The notes below the pieces were generated by a model. That model saw only the letters and a list, made by a program, of their open reading frames with translations. It had not been told where the DNA came from and did not search any database. DNA of 64,000 bases from Ferdinandcohnia sp036965045 (GTDB lineage Bacteria; Bacillota; Bacilli; Bacillales; Bacillaceae_L), in assembly GCF_036965045.1 (NCBI RefSeq), contig NZ_JBALOV010000032.1, positions 62,001 through 126,000 of the forward strand. Direction: 5' to 3'. Shown one piece after another: positions 26,204 to 34,732 of this stretch. Made by a program: the position numbers and the translations under genes. The first letter of the stretch is position 1. Each line of letters begins with the position of its first letter.

Positions 26204-26752
26204 TTGAAAAAAGCATTATTAAATGTAGATTATACAAATGATTTTGTTGCAAGTGACGGAGCTCTCACTTGTGGGAAACCAGGACAAGAAATTGAGGCAG
26301 ATATTGTTCGCATAACAGAGGATTTTATCTCAAATAGGGATTTTGTTGTATTTGCAATTGATCTTCATAAAGAAGGCGATGAACTACACCCTGAAACGAA
26401 ACTATTCCCACCACATAATATTGAAGATACATCAGGAAGATTGCTCTATGGGGATTTACAAAGAGTGTTTAATGAGCAACAAACAAATCCGAACGTGTAT
26501 TGGATGGATAAAACAAGATATTCAGCGTTTGCAGGCACGGATCTCGAAATTAAATTACGTGAACGCGGCATCACTGAAGTCCATATAGTCGGTGTTTGTA
26601 CAGATATTTGTGTCCTCCATACGGCTGTCGATGCCTATAACCGTGGATTTAAAATTGTCATCCATAGTTCAGCAGTCGCAAGCTTTAATCAAGCTGGTCA
26701 CGAGTGGGCACTCGGACATTTTAAAGATTCAATTGGAGCAGAAGTTCGTTAG
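26204..26752 (+). CDS. pncA: Nicotinamidase
   Basis: Cysteine hydrolase converting nicotinamide to nicotinate for NAD salvage. The triad is visible as Asp9 (LLNVDYTNDF), Lys103 (MDKTRYSAF) and Cys136 (CTDICVLHT); metal-ligand region D-x-H (IDLHKEGDELHPE). 182 residues, like B. subtilis PncA (YueJ). TTG start at 26204, preceded by GAGGAGGAAA. First gene of pncA-pncB-nadE. Confidence 0.94.
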   Translation: MKKALLNVDYTNDFVASDGALTCGKPGQEIEADIVRITEDFISNRDFVVFAIDLHKEGDELHPETKLFPPHNIEDTSGRLLYGDLQRVFNEQQTNPNVYWMDKTRYSAFAGTDLEIKLRERGITEVHIVGVCTDICVLHTAVDAYNRGFKIVIHSSAVASFNQAGHEWALGHFKDSIGAEVR

Positions 26753-26776
26753 GTTATATACTTGGAGGTTATTTTG

Positions 26777-28246
26777 ATGAACAAACATTTTAACGATGAC
26801 AGCATTGCATTACATACAGATTTATATCAAATTAATATGGCCGAAATTTATTGGAGGGAAAACTTACATAACCGAAGAGCTGTTTTCGAGGTAAACTTTC
26901 GCAAGCTTCCTTTTGGCAATGGGTATGCCGTTTTTGCAGGCCTTGAGAGAATTATTCATTTTCTGGAAAACTTCTCATTTAGTGAAACGGATATCGAATA
27001 TTTAAGAGAAGAAGGATATAAGGGCGACTTTCTAGACTATCTTAAGGATCTGCGATTTACGGGAACCTTGAGATCAATGAAGGAAGGAGAAGTAGTTTTT
27101 GCAAATGAACCGCTTCTTCGTATTGAAGGTCCTATTTGTGAAGTTGTATTATTGGAAACTCCTATTTTAAATATTATTAATTATCAAACCTTGATTGCGA
27201 CTAAGGCTTCTCGCATTAAGCAGGTCGTTGGTGATCAAACCGCAATGGAATTCGGTACAAGACGCGCACAGGAAATGGACGCTGCGATATGGGGAACGCG
27301 AGCTGCTTATATTGCTGGATTCGACTCCACTTCAAATGTTCGTGCTGGTAAATTATTTGATATTCCAATTTCCGGCACACACGCTCATTCGTTAGTACAA
27401 GCTTATCGAGATGAGTATCAGGCGTTTAAACATTATGCAAGTACACATAAAGATTGCGTTTTTCTCGTGGATACATATGATACATTAAAATCCGGTGTTC
27501 CCAATGCAATTAAAGTTGCTAAGGAAGAAGGAGACAATATTAATTTTATAGGAATCCGCTTGGATAGTGGCGACTTGTCTTATCTATCTAAAGAAGCTCG
27601 AAAAATGCTTGATGAAGCAGGATTTAAAGATGCCAAAATTGTTGCTTCGAATGATCTTGATGAACATACGATTATTAACTTAAAATCCCAAGGGGCAAAA
27701 ATTGATTCATGGGGTATCGGAACTAAACTAATTACTGCCTATGACCAACCGGCTCTAGGAGCTGTCTACAAACTTGTGTCAATTGAAGATAGGAATGGGG
27801 ATATGGTAGACACTATAAAAATAAGCGGTAATCCGGAAAAGGTTTCGACACCTGGTTTAAAGCGAGTGTATAGAATAATCAACAAGAATAGTCAAAAGTC
27901 AGAAGGGGACTATATTACCCTTGAACACGAAGATCCACAAAACGAAAAACGGCTTAAAATGTTCCATCCAGTTCATACATTCATAAGTAAATTCGTTACG
28001 AATTTCGAAGCAAGAGAATTGCAATATACCATTTTTGAGAATGGGCAGCTCGTATATGAAATTCCAACACTTCAGGAAATCCGGTCGTATTTAAATGCAA
28101 ACCTTGAACTCCTTTGGGACGAGTATAAGCGAACTACAATGCCAGAGGAATACCCGGTCGACCTAAGCCAGGAATGTTGGAATAATAAAATGCAACGGAT
28201 TGAAGAAGTAAAGGTCAGTATTGAAGAAATGATTGAAAAGAAATAA
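26777..28246 (+). CDS. pncB: Nicotinate phosphoribosyltransferase
   Basis: Forms nicotinate mononucleotide from nicotinate and PRPP with ATP. Family motifs: LHTDLYQINMAE, VNFRKLPFGNGYAVFAG, EFGTRRAQEMDAAIWGTRAAYIAGFDSTSNV and GIRLDSGDL. 489 residues from the ATG at 26777 with GGAGGT 8 bases upstream. Lies between nicotinamidase and NAD synthetase genes, completing the salvage route. Confidence 0.95.
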   Translation: MNKHFNDDSIALHTDLYQINMAEIYWRENLHNRRAVFEVNFRKLPFGNGYAVFAGLERIIHFLENFSFSETDIEYLREEGYKGDFLDYLKDLRFTGTLRSMKEGEVVFANEPLLRIEGPICEVVLLETPILNIINYQTLIATKASRIKQVVGDQTAMEFGTRRAQEMDAAIWGTRAAYIAGFDSTSNVRAGKLFDIPISGTHAHSLVQAYRDEYQAFKHYASTHKDCVFLVDTYDTLKSGVPNAIKVAKEEGDNINFIGIRLDSGDLSYLSKEARKMLDEAGFKDAKIVASNDLDEHTIINLKSQGAKIDSWGIGTKLITAYDQPALGAVYKLVSIEDRNGDMVDTIKISGNPEKVSTPGLKRVYRIINKNSQKSEGDYITLEHEDPQNEKRLKMFHPVHTFISKFVTNFEARELQYTIFENGQLVYEIPTLQEIRSYLNANLELLWDEYKRTTMPEEYPVDLSQECWNNKMQRIEEVKVSIEEMIEKK

Positions 28247-28292
28247 TAAAAGTTTGTTGCGAAAACAACCATCTTTATTGGAGGGAACTTTT

Positions 28293-29111
28293 ATGATTAT
28301 GCAACAACAGATTATGAAAGAATTACATGTAAAACCTTCTATTGATCCAAAAGAAGAAATTAATCTTAGGGTGAATTTTTTAAAGGAATATGTACTAAAA
28401 AGTAAAACAAATGGATTTGTATTAGGAATTAGCGGTGGTCAAGATTCCACATTAGCCGGAAAGCTTTGTCAAATGGCCGCCCAGGAACTTCGAAACGAAG
28501 GGCATTATGCAACATTTGTAGCTGTCCGTTTACCATATCGTTTTCAAAAAGATGAAGATGATGCTCAAGCAGCATTGTCATTTATTAAGCCTGACCGTGC
28601 GATCATCCTTGATATTGGCGCAACAGTTGATGCATTTGTAGCAGACTATAAGAAATCGACTTCAGAAGAGATCAGTGATTTTAATAAAGGAAATGTAAAA
28701 GCAAGAGAAAGAATGATCGCTCAATACGCAATTGGCGGTATGCATAATTTATTAGTGGTAGGAACAGATCATGCTGCTGAAGCAGTCACCGGTTTCTTCA
28801 CGAAATATGGGGACGGGGGAGCCGACATACTGCCGTTAACAGGGTTAACCAAACGACAGGGCCGTGCCCTTTTAAAGGAATTAGGTGCAGAGGAACGTCT
28901 TTATTTAAAGGTTCCCACAGCAGATTTATTAGATGTAAAACCATTGCAGGCTGATGAAACTGAACTTGGTATCAGCTATGAACTTCTTGATGATTATTTG
29001 GAAGGAAAAGAAGTACCAGAACAAGAAGCCGAAAAAATAGAAAAACGATATCAAATTTCCAAACATAAGAGACATATGCCTGCGAGCATGTTCGATGAAT
29101 GGTGGAAATAG
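28293..29111 (+). CDS. nadE: NH3-dependent NAD+ synthetase
   Basis: Amidates nicotinate adenine dinucleotide to NAD+ with ATP and ammonia. The ATP-pyrophosphatase P-loop SGGQDST and the KYGDGGADILPLTGLTKRQGR and HKRHMPASMFDEWWK motifs match B. subtilis NadE. 272 residues from ATG 28293, which has GGAGGGAA upstream; the longer frame overlapping pncB is rejected. No adenylyltransferase (nadD) in the operon. Confidence 0.96.
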   Translation: MIMQQQIMKELHVKPSIDPKEEINLRVNFLKEYVLKSKTNGFVLGISGGQDSTLAGKLCQMAAQELRNEGHYATFVAVRLPYRFQKDEDDAQAALSFIKPDRAIILDIGATVDAFVADYKKSTSEEISDFNKGNVKARERMIAQYAIGGMHNLLVVGTDHAAEAVTGFFTKYGDGGADILPLTGLTKRQGRALLKELGAEERLYLKVPTADLLDVKPLQADETELGISYELLDDYLEGKEVPEQEAEKIEKRYQISKHKRHMPASMFDEWWK

Positions 29112-29116
29112 TATTA

Positions 29117-29150
29117 AGTCTGTTTCTAAAGATTAGAAACAGGCCTTTAT
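29117..29150 (+). terminator. Terminator after nadE
   Basis: CTGTTTCT/AGAAACAG stem with 7-base loop; weak T tract. Confidence 0.65.
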
Positions 29151-29176
29151 TATATTTGTATATACATTTAAAGAAT

Positions 29177-29201
29177 CAGAACGCATCTTTTGTGCGTTCT
29201 G
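29177..29201. terminator. Hairpin downstream of the 71-residue reverse gene
   Basis: CAGAACGCA/TGCGTTCTG perfect 9-bp stem, 7-base loop, 5 bases beyond the stop of the reverse-strand gene at 29206. T tract modest on both strands. Confidence 0.6.
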
Positions 29202-29205
29202 TTTC

Positions 29206-29421
29206 CTATCGTTTTTTCTTTTTAAGATCGCTAACTGCGTTCTTTTTTACAATGCGATCTAATACTACCTGGACCTGGATATTTCTTTCATCAATATCGG
29301 TAACGTTGGTGACCTTGCCTTTTCGTCCTTTTATTTTGATTGCTTCATCAACAGAAGGCACATTTTGCACTAGTTGTGTTAATAACAGATTTTTATTTTC
29401 ATAGTAATGAACAACATACAT
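29206..29421 (-). CDS. Small conserved basic protein (71 aa)
   Basis: Not assigned to a named family. MYVVHYYENKNLLLTQLVQNVPSVDE... then IKGRKGKVTNV, a small beta-barrel-like (KOW-like) pattern, and a lysine-rich end (DLKKKKR), suggesting nucleic-acid or ribosome contact by composition only. AGGTGA precedes the ATG. Convergent with nadE. Confidence 0.65.
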   Translation of the reverse strand: MYVVHYYENKNLLLTQLVQNVPSVDEAIKIKGRKGKVTNVTDIDERNIQVQVVLDRIVKKNAVSDLKKKKR

Positions 29422-29528
29422 TCATATCACCTCATAACTTAATAAGACCCCAATTATTTACGTGATAATATATGTTTAAAATCTGTTTTGGTCCATAAAA
29501 TTTTTAAATTTATAGGTGGGGGAGGTTT

Positions 29529-30101
29529 TTACTTCGATGTCATGCCACCCGAAACAACAAATTTCATTGCATCCTCAGGCTTGACGTCGATAATTTCCAC
29601 TTCATCCTTGGGAATAAGGAATGTGAAGCCTGCGATTTGAAAGGTTTGCTGAATATAAACAGCTACGTAGTCTTTCAATGGATCATAAAAGCTTTCTACA
29701 TCTTCGGTCGTGATAAACCCTATTGCTTTTACATCTGTTCCAGGAATTGTTACAAGTGCAACTTTTGAAAAAGATTTCTTTTCACCCAGAAATGAATTAA
29801 AAGTATCTTTAATAACGGAGTAGAGAGTTTTGATTAACGGGATTCTCTCTAATAATCTGTCAATCAAACGAAAAATAGTTCCAGCAAATACTCTCGTTGA
29901 TAACCATCCTAAGATGGTAATGACAACTAACGTAAGCAATAATCCAATTCCGGGAATATAATCCTCTCTTAAATAAGGCTTCAGGAACTTCCCCAAAATC
30001 CCGTCTAAAAACAAAAATACTTTAAAAACGACATACACAACTAAAATAATTGGAACAATCGTTAAAATTCCATTGATAAAATTTCGTAAAATACTTTTCA
30101 T
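29529..30101 (-). CDS. DUF502-family membrane protein
   Basis: 190 residues with two N-terminal spans (about 10-30 and 53-75) and the DUF502 region RLIDRLLERIPLIKTLYSVIKDTFNSF followed by a soluble domain ending SGGMTSK. Function unknown; present in many bacteria. The ATG at 30101 has AAGGAGAA upstream; the frame opening at 30119 is a TTG at the ribosome site and is rejected. Confidence 0.85.
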   Translation of the reverse strand: MKSILRNFINGILTIVPIILVVYVVFKVFLFLDGILGKFLKPYLREDYIPGIGLLLTLVVITILGWLSTRVFAGTIFRLIDRLLERIPLIKTLYSVIKDTFNSFLGEKKSFSKVALVTIPGTDVKAIGFITTEDVESFYDPLKDYVAVYIQQTFQIAGFTFLIPKDEVEIIDVKPEDAMKFVVSGGMTSK

Positions 30102-30339
30102 ATACACTTCTCCTTGCAACCCTATTATTAGTAGCCATTGCTGCTTAAAAATTTTACACCATAGTCATACAAAAATCCAAATGTCAATGCTCCTATTTTT
30201 TGAGTAACTAACCAAATACTTATCAGACTTTTCAATTCTTTTTTAATAGTCTCAAAGGTTTCCTTGGTAAAAGCCCTTCCTTTCTTAAAATCAAAATCAT
30301 ATTTTATTAGTAGAGTTTGAACGAAAAGGAGGGAGTGTT

Positions 30340-30606
30340 ATGAACGAAAGAAGAAGGTTTGGTTTTTGTATGCCTGGTTATAGGTGGTGTGGTCCAGGCT
30401 GTGGTGGCTCCGGTCCACCGACAAATCGGGTGGATTCATGTTGCATGAGACATGACCTTTGTTATCAACGCTATGGTCCATCTCGGGAATGTGACGTTGC
30501 ATTTATGGAGTGCTTACGACAACGAAGAAATCGATATACAAAAGAGGGAAGAGATGCGGCATTTTTTTATAATGTGATGAGAATTAGAAGTGTATTTAGA
30601 CCATGA
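30340..30606 (+). CDS. Phospholipase A2-like small protein (parvovirus VP1-type domain)
   Basis: 88 residues. The segment PGYRWCGPGCGGSGPPTNRVDSCCMRHDLCYQRYG carries a glycine-rich Ca2+-loop-like stretch followed by the CC..HD..CY helix of secreted/parvoviral phospholipase A2 (His-Asp pair at about residues 46-47). No signal peptide is visible and the C-terminus is basic. AAGGAGGG before ATG, own terminator. Catalysis is inferred from family motifs, not shown. Confidence 0.8.
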   Translation: MNERRRFGFCMPGYRWCGPGCGGSGPPTNRVDSCCMRHDLCYQRYGPSRECDVAFMECLRQRRNRYTKEGRDAAFFYNVMRIRSVFRP

Positions 30607-30611
30607 AATAT

Positions 30612-30644
30612 AGGTGCCAATTCCTACGGGATTGACACCTTTTT
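30612..30644 (+). terminator. Terminator after phospholipase-like gene
   Basis: AGGTGCCAATTCC/GGATTGACACCT stem with one mismatch, followed by TTTTT. Confidence 0.75.
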
Positions 30645-30651
30645 ATTTGAT

Positions 30652-31629
30652 TTATGCTGTTCCTAGAGTTACTCCTATTTTCTTCAAATATTGACGATAG
30701 GCAATACTCATTCGGTCTGATTTTAAGGAAAGTTCAACTTGTAAATCTAGTGGTAGGTCTTCTGGCTTTTGATTTTCAACAATTGGCTTGTCTTGGGCGA
30801 AAATCATATCTTGGAACTTAACAGTCTCTTCGTCAGTTGTACCTGTGTCATAGTTAAAGGAAATAATTCCATGGGCAATCGATTTTTCTTCTGTAACAGG
30901 TTGAATCATAAGGACAATAGTCATCTTATTCTCATTATCAGGATCTCTCTTGGTGAATTGCACAACAAGAGGATTGAATACTTCATATGTGTAATAAACA
31001 TCTTTAGCAACCCCAGTTCCGTCTGGATCTGGTTGGAAGATGGCAATCTCATCAGAATAAATAGAATCTTCCCCCTGATGAACATCGTAATCACCGATCA
31101 CTGGTTTGTCTTGAACACCTAGAAAACCTTCATGAACGAACGCAAGGTGACCAACATCTAGGAAATTTTCAACAACTCTAGGAGGCTTCGCATTTATTTC
31201 AATTTGTCCCCAAATTACATTATGGTAGCTTTCGTCAAGAAACGGACGATATGTAAACATTTTGGGATTATTATTGTTTAAGTTTACCCATACATAGCCA
31301 TATTCTTCGCGGCATGAATATTTAATTGCCTTCGCTTTTAATGGTATTTTTCTTCCTTCAGGCAGTTGTGGAATTTTTGTACAATCCCCTTCAGAGTTAT
31401 ATTCCCATCCATGGTACGGACATACAAGCTTACCGTCTTTAACGCATCCCAGTGAAAGGGCAGCACCACGGTGTATACAAAGGTCTTTAAACGCATGAAT
31501 GCCTTCTTCTGTTCTAAATAAAACAATTCTTTCACCTAATACAATCACTTGTTGTGGTTCTTCTTTAATATCTTCAGCTCTAGCTGCAACAATCCATTGA
31601 TCTCTTAATACTTGGTCCTCAACTAACAT
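30652..31629 (-). CDS. Rieske-type oxygenase, catalytic (alpha-like) subunit
   Basis: Two-domain non-haem iron oxygenase, 325 residues. Rieske [2Fe-2S] ligands Cys51-x-His53 and Cys70-x2-His73; mononuclear iron site Asp158-x2-His161-x4-His166 in ENFLDVGHLAFVHEG. Related enzymes demethylate or hydroxylate aromatic rings, and HpxD-type members act on purines. ATG 31629 has AGGAGG at 7 bases. No ferredoxin or reductase gene adjoins. It is divergent from an NCS2 nucleobase permease with a shared PurBox-like control region, which favours a purine substrate; this is inference. Confidence 0.88.
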   Translation of the reverse strand: MLVEDQVLRDQWIVAARAEDIKEEPQQVIVLGERIVLFRTEEGIHAFKDLCIHRGAALSLGCVKDGKLVCPYHGWEYNSEGDCTKIPQLPEGRKIPLKAKAIKYSCREEYGYVWVNLNNNNPKMFTYRPFLDESYHNVIWGQIEINAKPPRVVENFLDVGHLAFVHEGFLGVQDKPVIGDYDVHQGEDSIYSDEIAIFQPDPDGTGVAKDVYYTYEVFNPLVVQFTKRDPDNENKMTIVLMIQPVTEEKSIAHGIISFNYDTGTTDEETVKFQDMIFAQDKPIVENQKPEDLPLDLQVELSLKSDRMSIAYRQYLKKIGVTLGTA

Positions 31630-31662
31630 GACCAATCCTCCTTAGTTTTAATTCCTCATTAC

Positions 31663-31691
31663 ATTTTATATATTTCCACAAATGAAGTCAA
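31663..31691 (-). promoter_or_regulatory. Sigma-A promoter of the Rieske oxygenase gene
   Basis: Minus strand: TTGACT (31691-31686), 17-base spacer, TAAAAT (31668-31663). Its -35 ends 3 bases from the PurBox-like pair. Confidence 0.65.
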
Positions 31692-31693
31692 TA

Positions 31694-31737
31694 AAAAACG
31701 AACATTAAACAAAATAATAAATAAATTATTCGTATTT
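31694..31737. promoter_or_regulatory. Putative paired PurBox (PurR operator) between divergent promoters
   Basis: AAAAACGAACATT on the + strand and AAAATACGAATAATT on the - strand, with the CGAA cores (31699-31702 and 31729-31732) 26 bases apart. This matches the known B. subtilis arrangement of two inverted PurBoxes separated by 16-17 bases. The second box has T instead of C after CGAA. It lies directly upstream of both -35 elements. Confidence 0.55.
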
Positions 31738-31741
31738 TGTA

Positions 31742-31770
31742 TTTACATTTTTAAAAACCTTCTTTATAAT
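31742..31770 (+). promoter_or_regulatory. Sigma-A promoter of the NCS2 permease gene
   Basis: TTTACA (31742-31747), 17-base spacer, TATAAT (31765-31770), leaving a leader of about 125 bases in which no guanine riboswitch was found. Confidence 0.7.
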
Positions 31771-31903
31771 GCAAAATATGTTATGCAACATGTTAATAGT
31801 GTTTTTGTAAAATTCCTATCATGCTATACATTATTAACCAGGGTTTTTACTCTGATAGAAAGGCATTTATTCAGACTTATTTCATAATATTGGAGGAATA
31901 GTA

Positions 31904-33238
31904 GTGGAACACAATTCTCAAAATCCGAACTTAGTAGTCGGAGTCAATGACAAAATTAGTGTTGGCAAATCTCTTTTGTTAGGTTTTCAACACGTACTCG
32001 CAATGGATCTTTATATTGCGCCAATTATTATTGCGGGTTTACTTGCATTGAACACAATGGATACGACTTACTTCATTCAAATGTGTTTTCTCGCAGCTGG
32101 TATTGCTACACTCATTCAAACAATCGGCGGGTTAAAATTACCTGTCGTTCAAGGTCCATCCTATGTACCAATCGGTGCTCTTGCAGCTATCGGTGGAAAG
32201 CTTGGATTAGGAGCAGTATTTGGGAGTTTAATACCAGGAGCATTATTAATTGCGGTTTTAGGATATCCATTAAAGGTCTTTGCAAAAACCGTTAGAAAAA
32301 TTATTCCTCCTCTAGTTGGTGGAACTGTAATTGTCATTGTTGGGATTTCATTAATGCCAAGTGCATTCAATAGTATTTACACAGCACCAGGAAATGTTGG
32401 GCACAATGTGATTGTCGCTGCTGTTTCAGCAGGCGTTTTATTGGTATTCATGTTACTTGGTCGCAAAAAATCGGGATATGGTACATTTTTTCGTTTAGTA
32501 TCCGTTATTTTAGCAATTGTAATTGGAACTATTACAGCTTCATTCTTTGGTACTGTAGATTTTTCAGTCGTTAAGGATGCAAAGTGGATTTCATTACCCA
32601 GCTTCTTCCCATTTGGAAAGCCTGTCTTTGATCTTCAAGCCATATTAACAATGGTATTTATTTATATGATAATTTTAATTGAAACAACTGGTACTTGGTT
32701 TGTAGTCTCAACCGTTACTGGTGAAGAATTGAATGATAACCGGTTAAATCGCGGATCTGTAGGTGAGGGGCTAGGCTGTTTTGTAGGTTCTTTAGTTGGC
32801 GGTACGCCAGTAACAGGTTATTCTTCCAATGCCGGTATTCTTGCAATTACAGGTGTTGCGAGTCGTATGGCAATAATCGCCGCTGGGATTATACTAATTG
32901 TTTTAGGATTAATTCCAAAGCTTTCTGCCATAATTACTTGTGTGCCACAGCCTGTAATCCAAGGTATTTTTGGAGTTGTCTGTGTGGCAATTGTAATGAA
33001 TGGTCTTAAGGTCATTCAACATGTAACGATAGATGACCGTAATATGATTGTAATCGGTGTTCCCATACTGTTAACGGTTGGAACAATTGTTTTGCCGAAA
33101 GAAATACTTTACAGTGTACCTGATTTTGCTAATTATATTCTTTCTTCTGGAACAGCTGTGGGGGCAATCGCGGTATTGATTCTTAATTTGCTCATTCCTG
33201 AGGAAAAGAGGAAAGCAAATACTAAATCGATCTCCTAA
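31904..33238 (+). CDS. NCS2-family nucleobase:cation symporter (xanthine/uracil permease type)
   Basis: 444-residue permease with about 13-14 spans. NCS2 signatures: GFQHVLAMDLY in the first span, VVQGPSYVPIGALA, IETTGTWFVVS (substrate-site Glu), GGTPVTGYSSNAGILAITGVASR and QPVIQGIFGVVCVAIVMNGLK. The pattern is closer to purine (xanthine/urate) than to uracil carriers. GTG start preceded by GGAGGA. Divergent from the Rieske oxygenase; terminator follows. Confidence 0.88.
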   Translation: MEHNSQNPNLVVGVNDKISVGKSLLLGFQHVLAMDLYIAPIIIAGLLALNTMDTTYFIQMCFLAAGIATLIQTIGGLKLPVVQGPSYVPIGALAAIGGKLGLGAVFGSLIPGALLIAVLGYPLKVFAKTVRKIIPPLVGGTVIVIVGISLMPSAFNSIYTAPGNVGHNVIVAAVSAGVLLVFMLLGRKKSGYGTFFRLVSVILAIVIGTITASFFGTVDFSVVKDAKWISLPSFFPFGKPVFDLQAILTMVFIYMIILIETTGTWFVVSTVTGEELNDNRLNRGSVGEGLGCFVGSLVGGTPVTGYSSNAGILAITGVASRMAIIAAGIILIVLGLIPKLSAIITCVPQPVIQGIFGVVCVAIVMNGLKVIQHVTIDDRNMIVIGVPILLTVGTIVLPKEILYSVPDFANYILSSGTAVGAIAVLILNLLIPEEKRKANTKSIS

Positions 33239-33246
33239 TCACAAAC

Positions 33247-33280
33247 GCCATCTAGCATAGAAGACTAGGTGGCTTCTTTT
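33247..33280 (+). terminator. Terminator after permease
   Basis: GCCATCTAG/CTAGGTGGC stem (one wobble), 9-base loop, TTCTTTT. Confidence 0.75.
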
Positions 33281-33286
33281 GAATAA

Positions 33287-33324
33287 AAAAACTCTCAATT
33301 TCATCATTGAAACTGAGAGTTTTT
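33287..33324. terminator. Bidirectional terminator (permease / hmp)
   Basis: AAAACTCTCA-TTTCA/TTGAAA-TGAGAGTTTT, with A and T tracts on either side; mainly serves hmp on the minus strand. Confidence 0.8.
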
Positions 33325-33337
33325 AAATAGTATACAA

Positions 33338-34561
33338 TTATTGGACAGTTACTGCTTCTGTTGTTTCTTCTAATTCATCTGCTGGGCCAAAGAATTCGAA
33401 GTGGATTTTCTCTGATGAAACTCCCCATTCTTTTAATGAACGATACATCATTTTCATAAATGGTACCGGTCCACAGAAGTAGAAATCAGCTTCAGTTGTT
33501 CCTACAGTTGCTTTTAACCAATCAAGGTCAATGAAGCCTTCCTTATCGTAGTTCATGTCTTGACGGTCTTGGTCAGTAGGGGCAGAATACGCAACGAAAT
33601 TTTTCACACTCTCATGTTTCTCTGCAAGTGCTGCAACCTCATCTTTTAATGCGTGAACCTCACTGTTAAGTGCACCATGAATGAACATAACTTCACGTTC
33701 AGGCTGTTGCTCCACGATTGTATTTAGCATACTAACCATTGGCGTTAATCCAACACCACCACTAATTAAAATAGCAGGAGTTTCCTTCGATTCAAGAATG
33801 AAATCACCAGCCGGAGCACTAATAGTAATCACATCGCCTACATTGATTTCTTGATGTAAGTAATTTGAAACGACACCATGCTCTTCACGCTTTACACTAA
33901 TTCTGTAATAGTCTTTACCAGGTGCATCTGAAAGGCTATAGTGACGGATATGAGTATATTCATCACCTTGAGGCTGAACTTTAACAGTTAAATATTGACC
34001 AGCTGGATAAGAAGCAATTTCTTTTCCATCCTCAGGTTTTAAATAGAAGGAAGTAATAACTTCACTTTCTTTCACTTTACAGTCAACGACAAAGTTTCTG
34101 AAGCCTTCCCAACCACCAGGCTGTTCTTTTGCTTCCTTATACATTTCTTTTTCCACACCGATGAATGCATCTGCAATCACACCATAGGCTTCAGCCCAAG
34201 CATTGATGATATCATCCGTTGCCGCATCGCCTAACACTTCTTTAATTGCACCAAGTAGATTCTCACCAACGATTGGATAATGTTCTGGTTGAATTCCTAA
34301 TGCACGGTGTTTTTGAGCAATTTGTTTAACGACTGGAAGAATAGCTTCTAAATTATCAATATGAGCAGCAGCCGCGTAGACTGCGTTTGCTAATGCGGTT
34401 TGCTGACGACCTTGTCTTTGGTTAGCGTGGTTAAAAATATTTAATAATTCCGGGTTGTTTTTAAACATACGTTTGTAAAAATGAGTTGTAATATTTTTTC
34501 CGTATTTTTCAAGAACTGGAACAGTGCTTTTCACGATATCAATTGTTTTTTCATTTAGCAT
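33338..34561 (-). CDS. hmp: Flavohaemoprotein, nitric oxide dioxygenase
   Basis: Detoxifies NO to nitrate using O2 and NADPH. Globin domain (about 1-140) with Tyr29, Gln53 and proximal His85 (QKHRALGI); FAD domain with RHYSLSDAPG; NAD(P) domain with ISGGVGLTPMVSML and C-terminal YFCGPVPFMK. 407 residues, full length. Divergent from nsrR, with two NsrR-type dyads between them. Confidence 0.96.
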   Translation of the reverse strand: MLNEKTIDIVKSTVPVLEKYGKNITTHFYKRMFKNNPELLNIFNHANQRQGRQQTALANAVYAAAAHIDNLEAILPVVKQIAQKHRALGIQPEHYPIVGENLLGAIKEVLGDAATDDIINAWAEAYGVIADAFIGVEKEMYKEAKEQPGGWEGFRNFVVDCKVKESEVITSFYLKPEDGKEIASYPAGQYLTVKVQPQGDEYTHIRHYSLSDAPGKDYYRISVKREEHGVVSNYLHQEINVGDVITISAPAGDFILESKETPAILISGGVGLTPMVSMLNTIVEQQPEREVMFIHGALNSEVHALKDEVAALAEKHESVKNFVAYSAPTDQDRQDMNYDKEGFIDLDWLKATVGTTEADFYFCGPVPFMKMMYRSLKEWGVSSEKIHFEFFGPADELEETTEAVTVQ

Positions 34562-34579
34562 GATTAGACGTCCTTTCTA

Positions 34580-34604
34580 AAACAAATATTTAAAATACAT
34601 GTTT
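34580..34604. promoter_or_regulatory. Putative NsrR box 1
   Basis: AAACAAATATTTAAAATACATGTTT, a near-perfect dyad with the TATTTNAAATA core of NsrR sites, 19 bases upstream of the hmp start. Confidence 0.6.
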
Positions 34605-34628
34605 ATAATATAACGACAGTGCTAATAA

Positions 34629-34651
34629 AAGATACCTTTAGAATACATCTT
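34629..34651. promoter_or_regulatory. Putative NsrR box 2
   Basis: The 23-base dyad AAGATACCTTTAGAATACATCTT (arms AAGAT/ATCTT) agrees well with the 11-1-11 NsrR consensus. It lies between hmp and nsrR and could serve both. Confidence 0.65.
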
Positions 34652-34732
34652 TTGAAAAGTTGTCACATTTAGGTAAGGACAGGACTTTCGTGCTATACTT
34701 AGAGAGAACTCATGAATATAAGGAGTTTTTAA

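Noticed and set aside
31771..31903. Guanine/adenine riboswitch in the permease leader
   Set aside because: The conserved loop and junction sequences of the purine riboswitch are not present; only a plain leader is visible.
33338..34561. Flavohaemoprotein as electron donor for the Rieske oxygenase
   Set aside because: It has its own globin domain, NsrR-type operators and convergent orientation to the permease; it is explained fully as nitric oxide dioxygenase.
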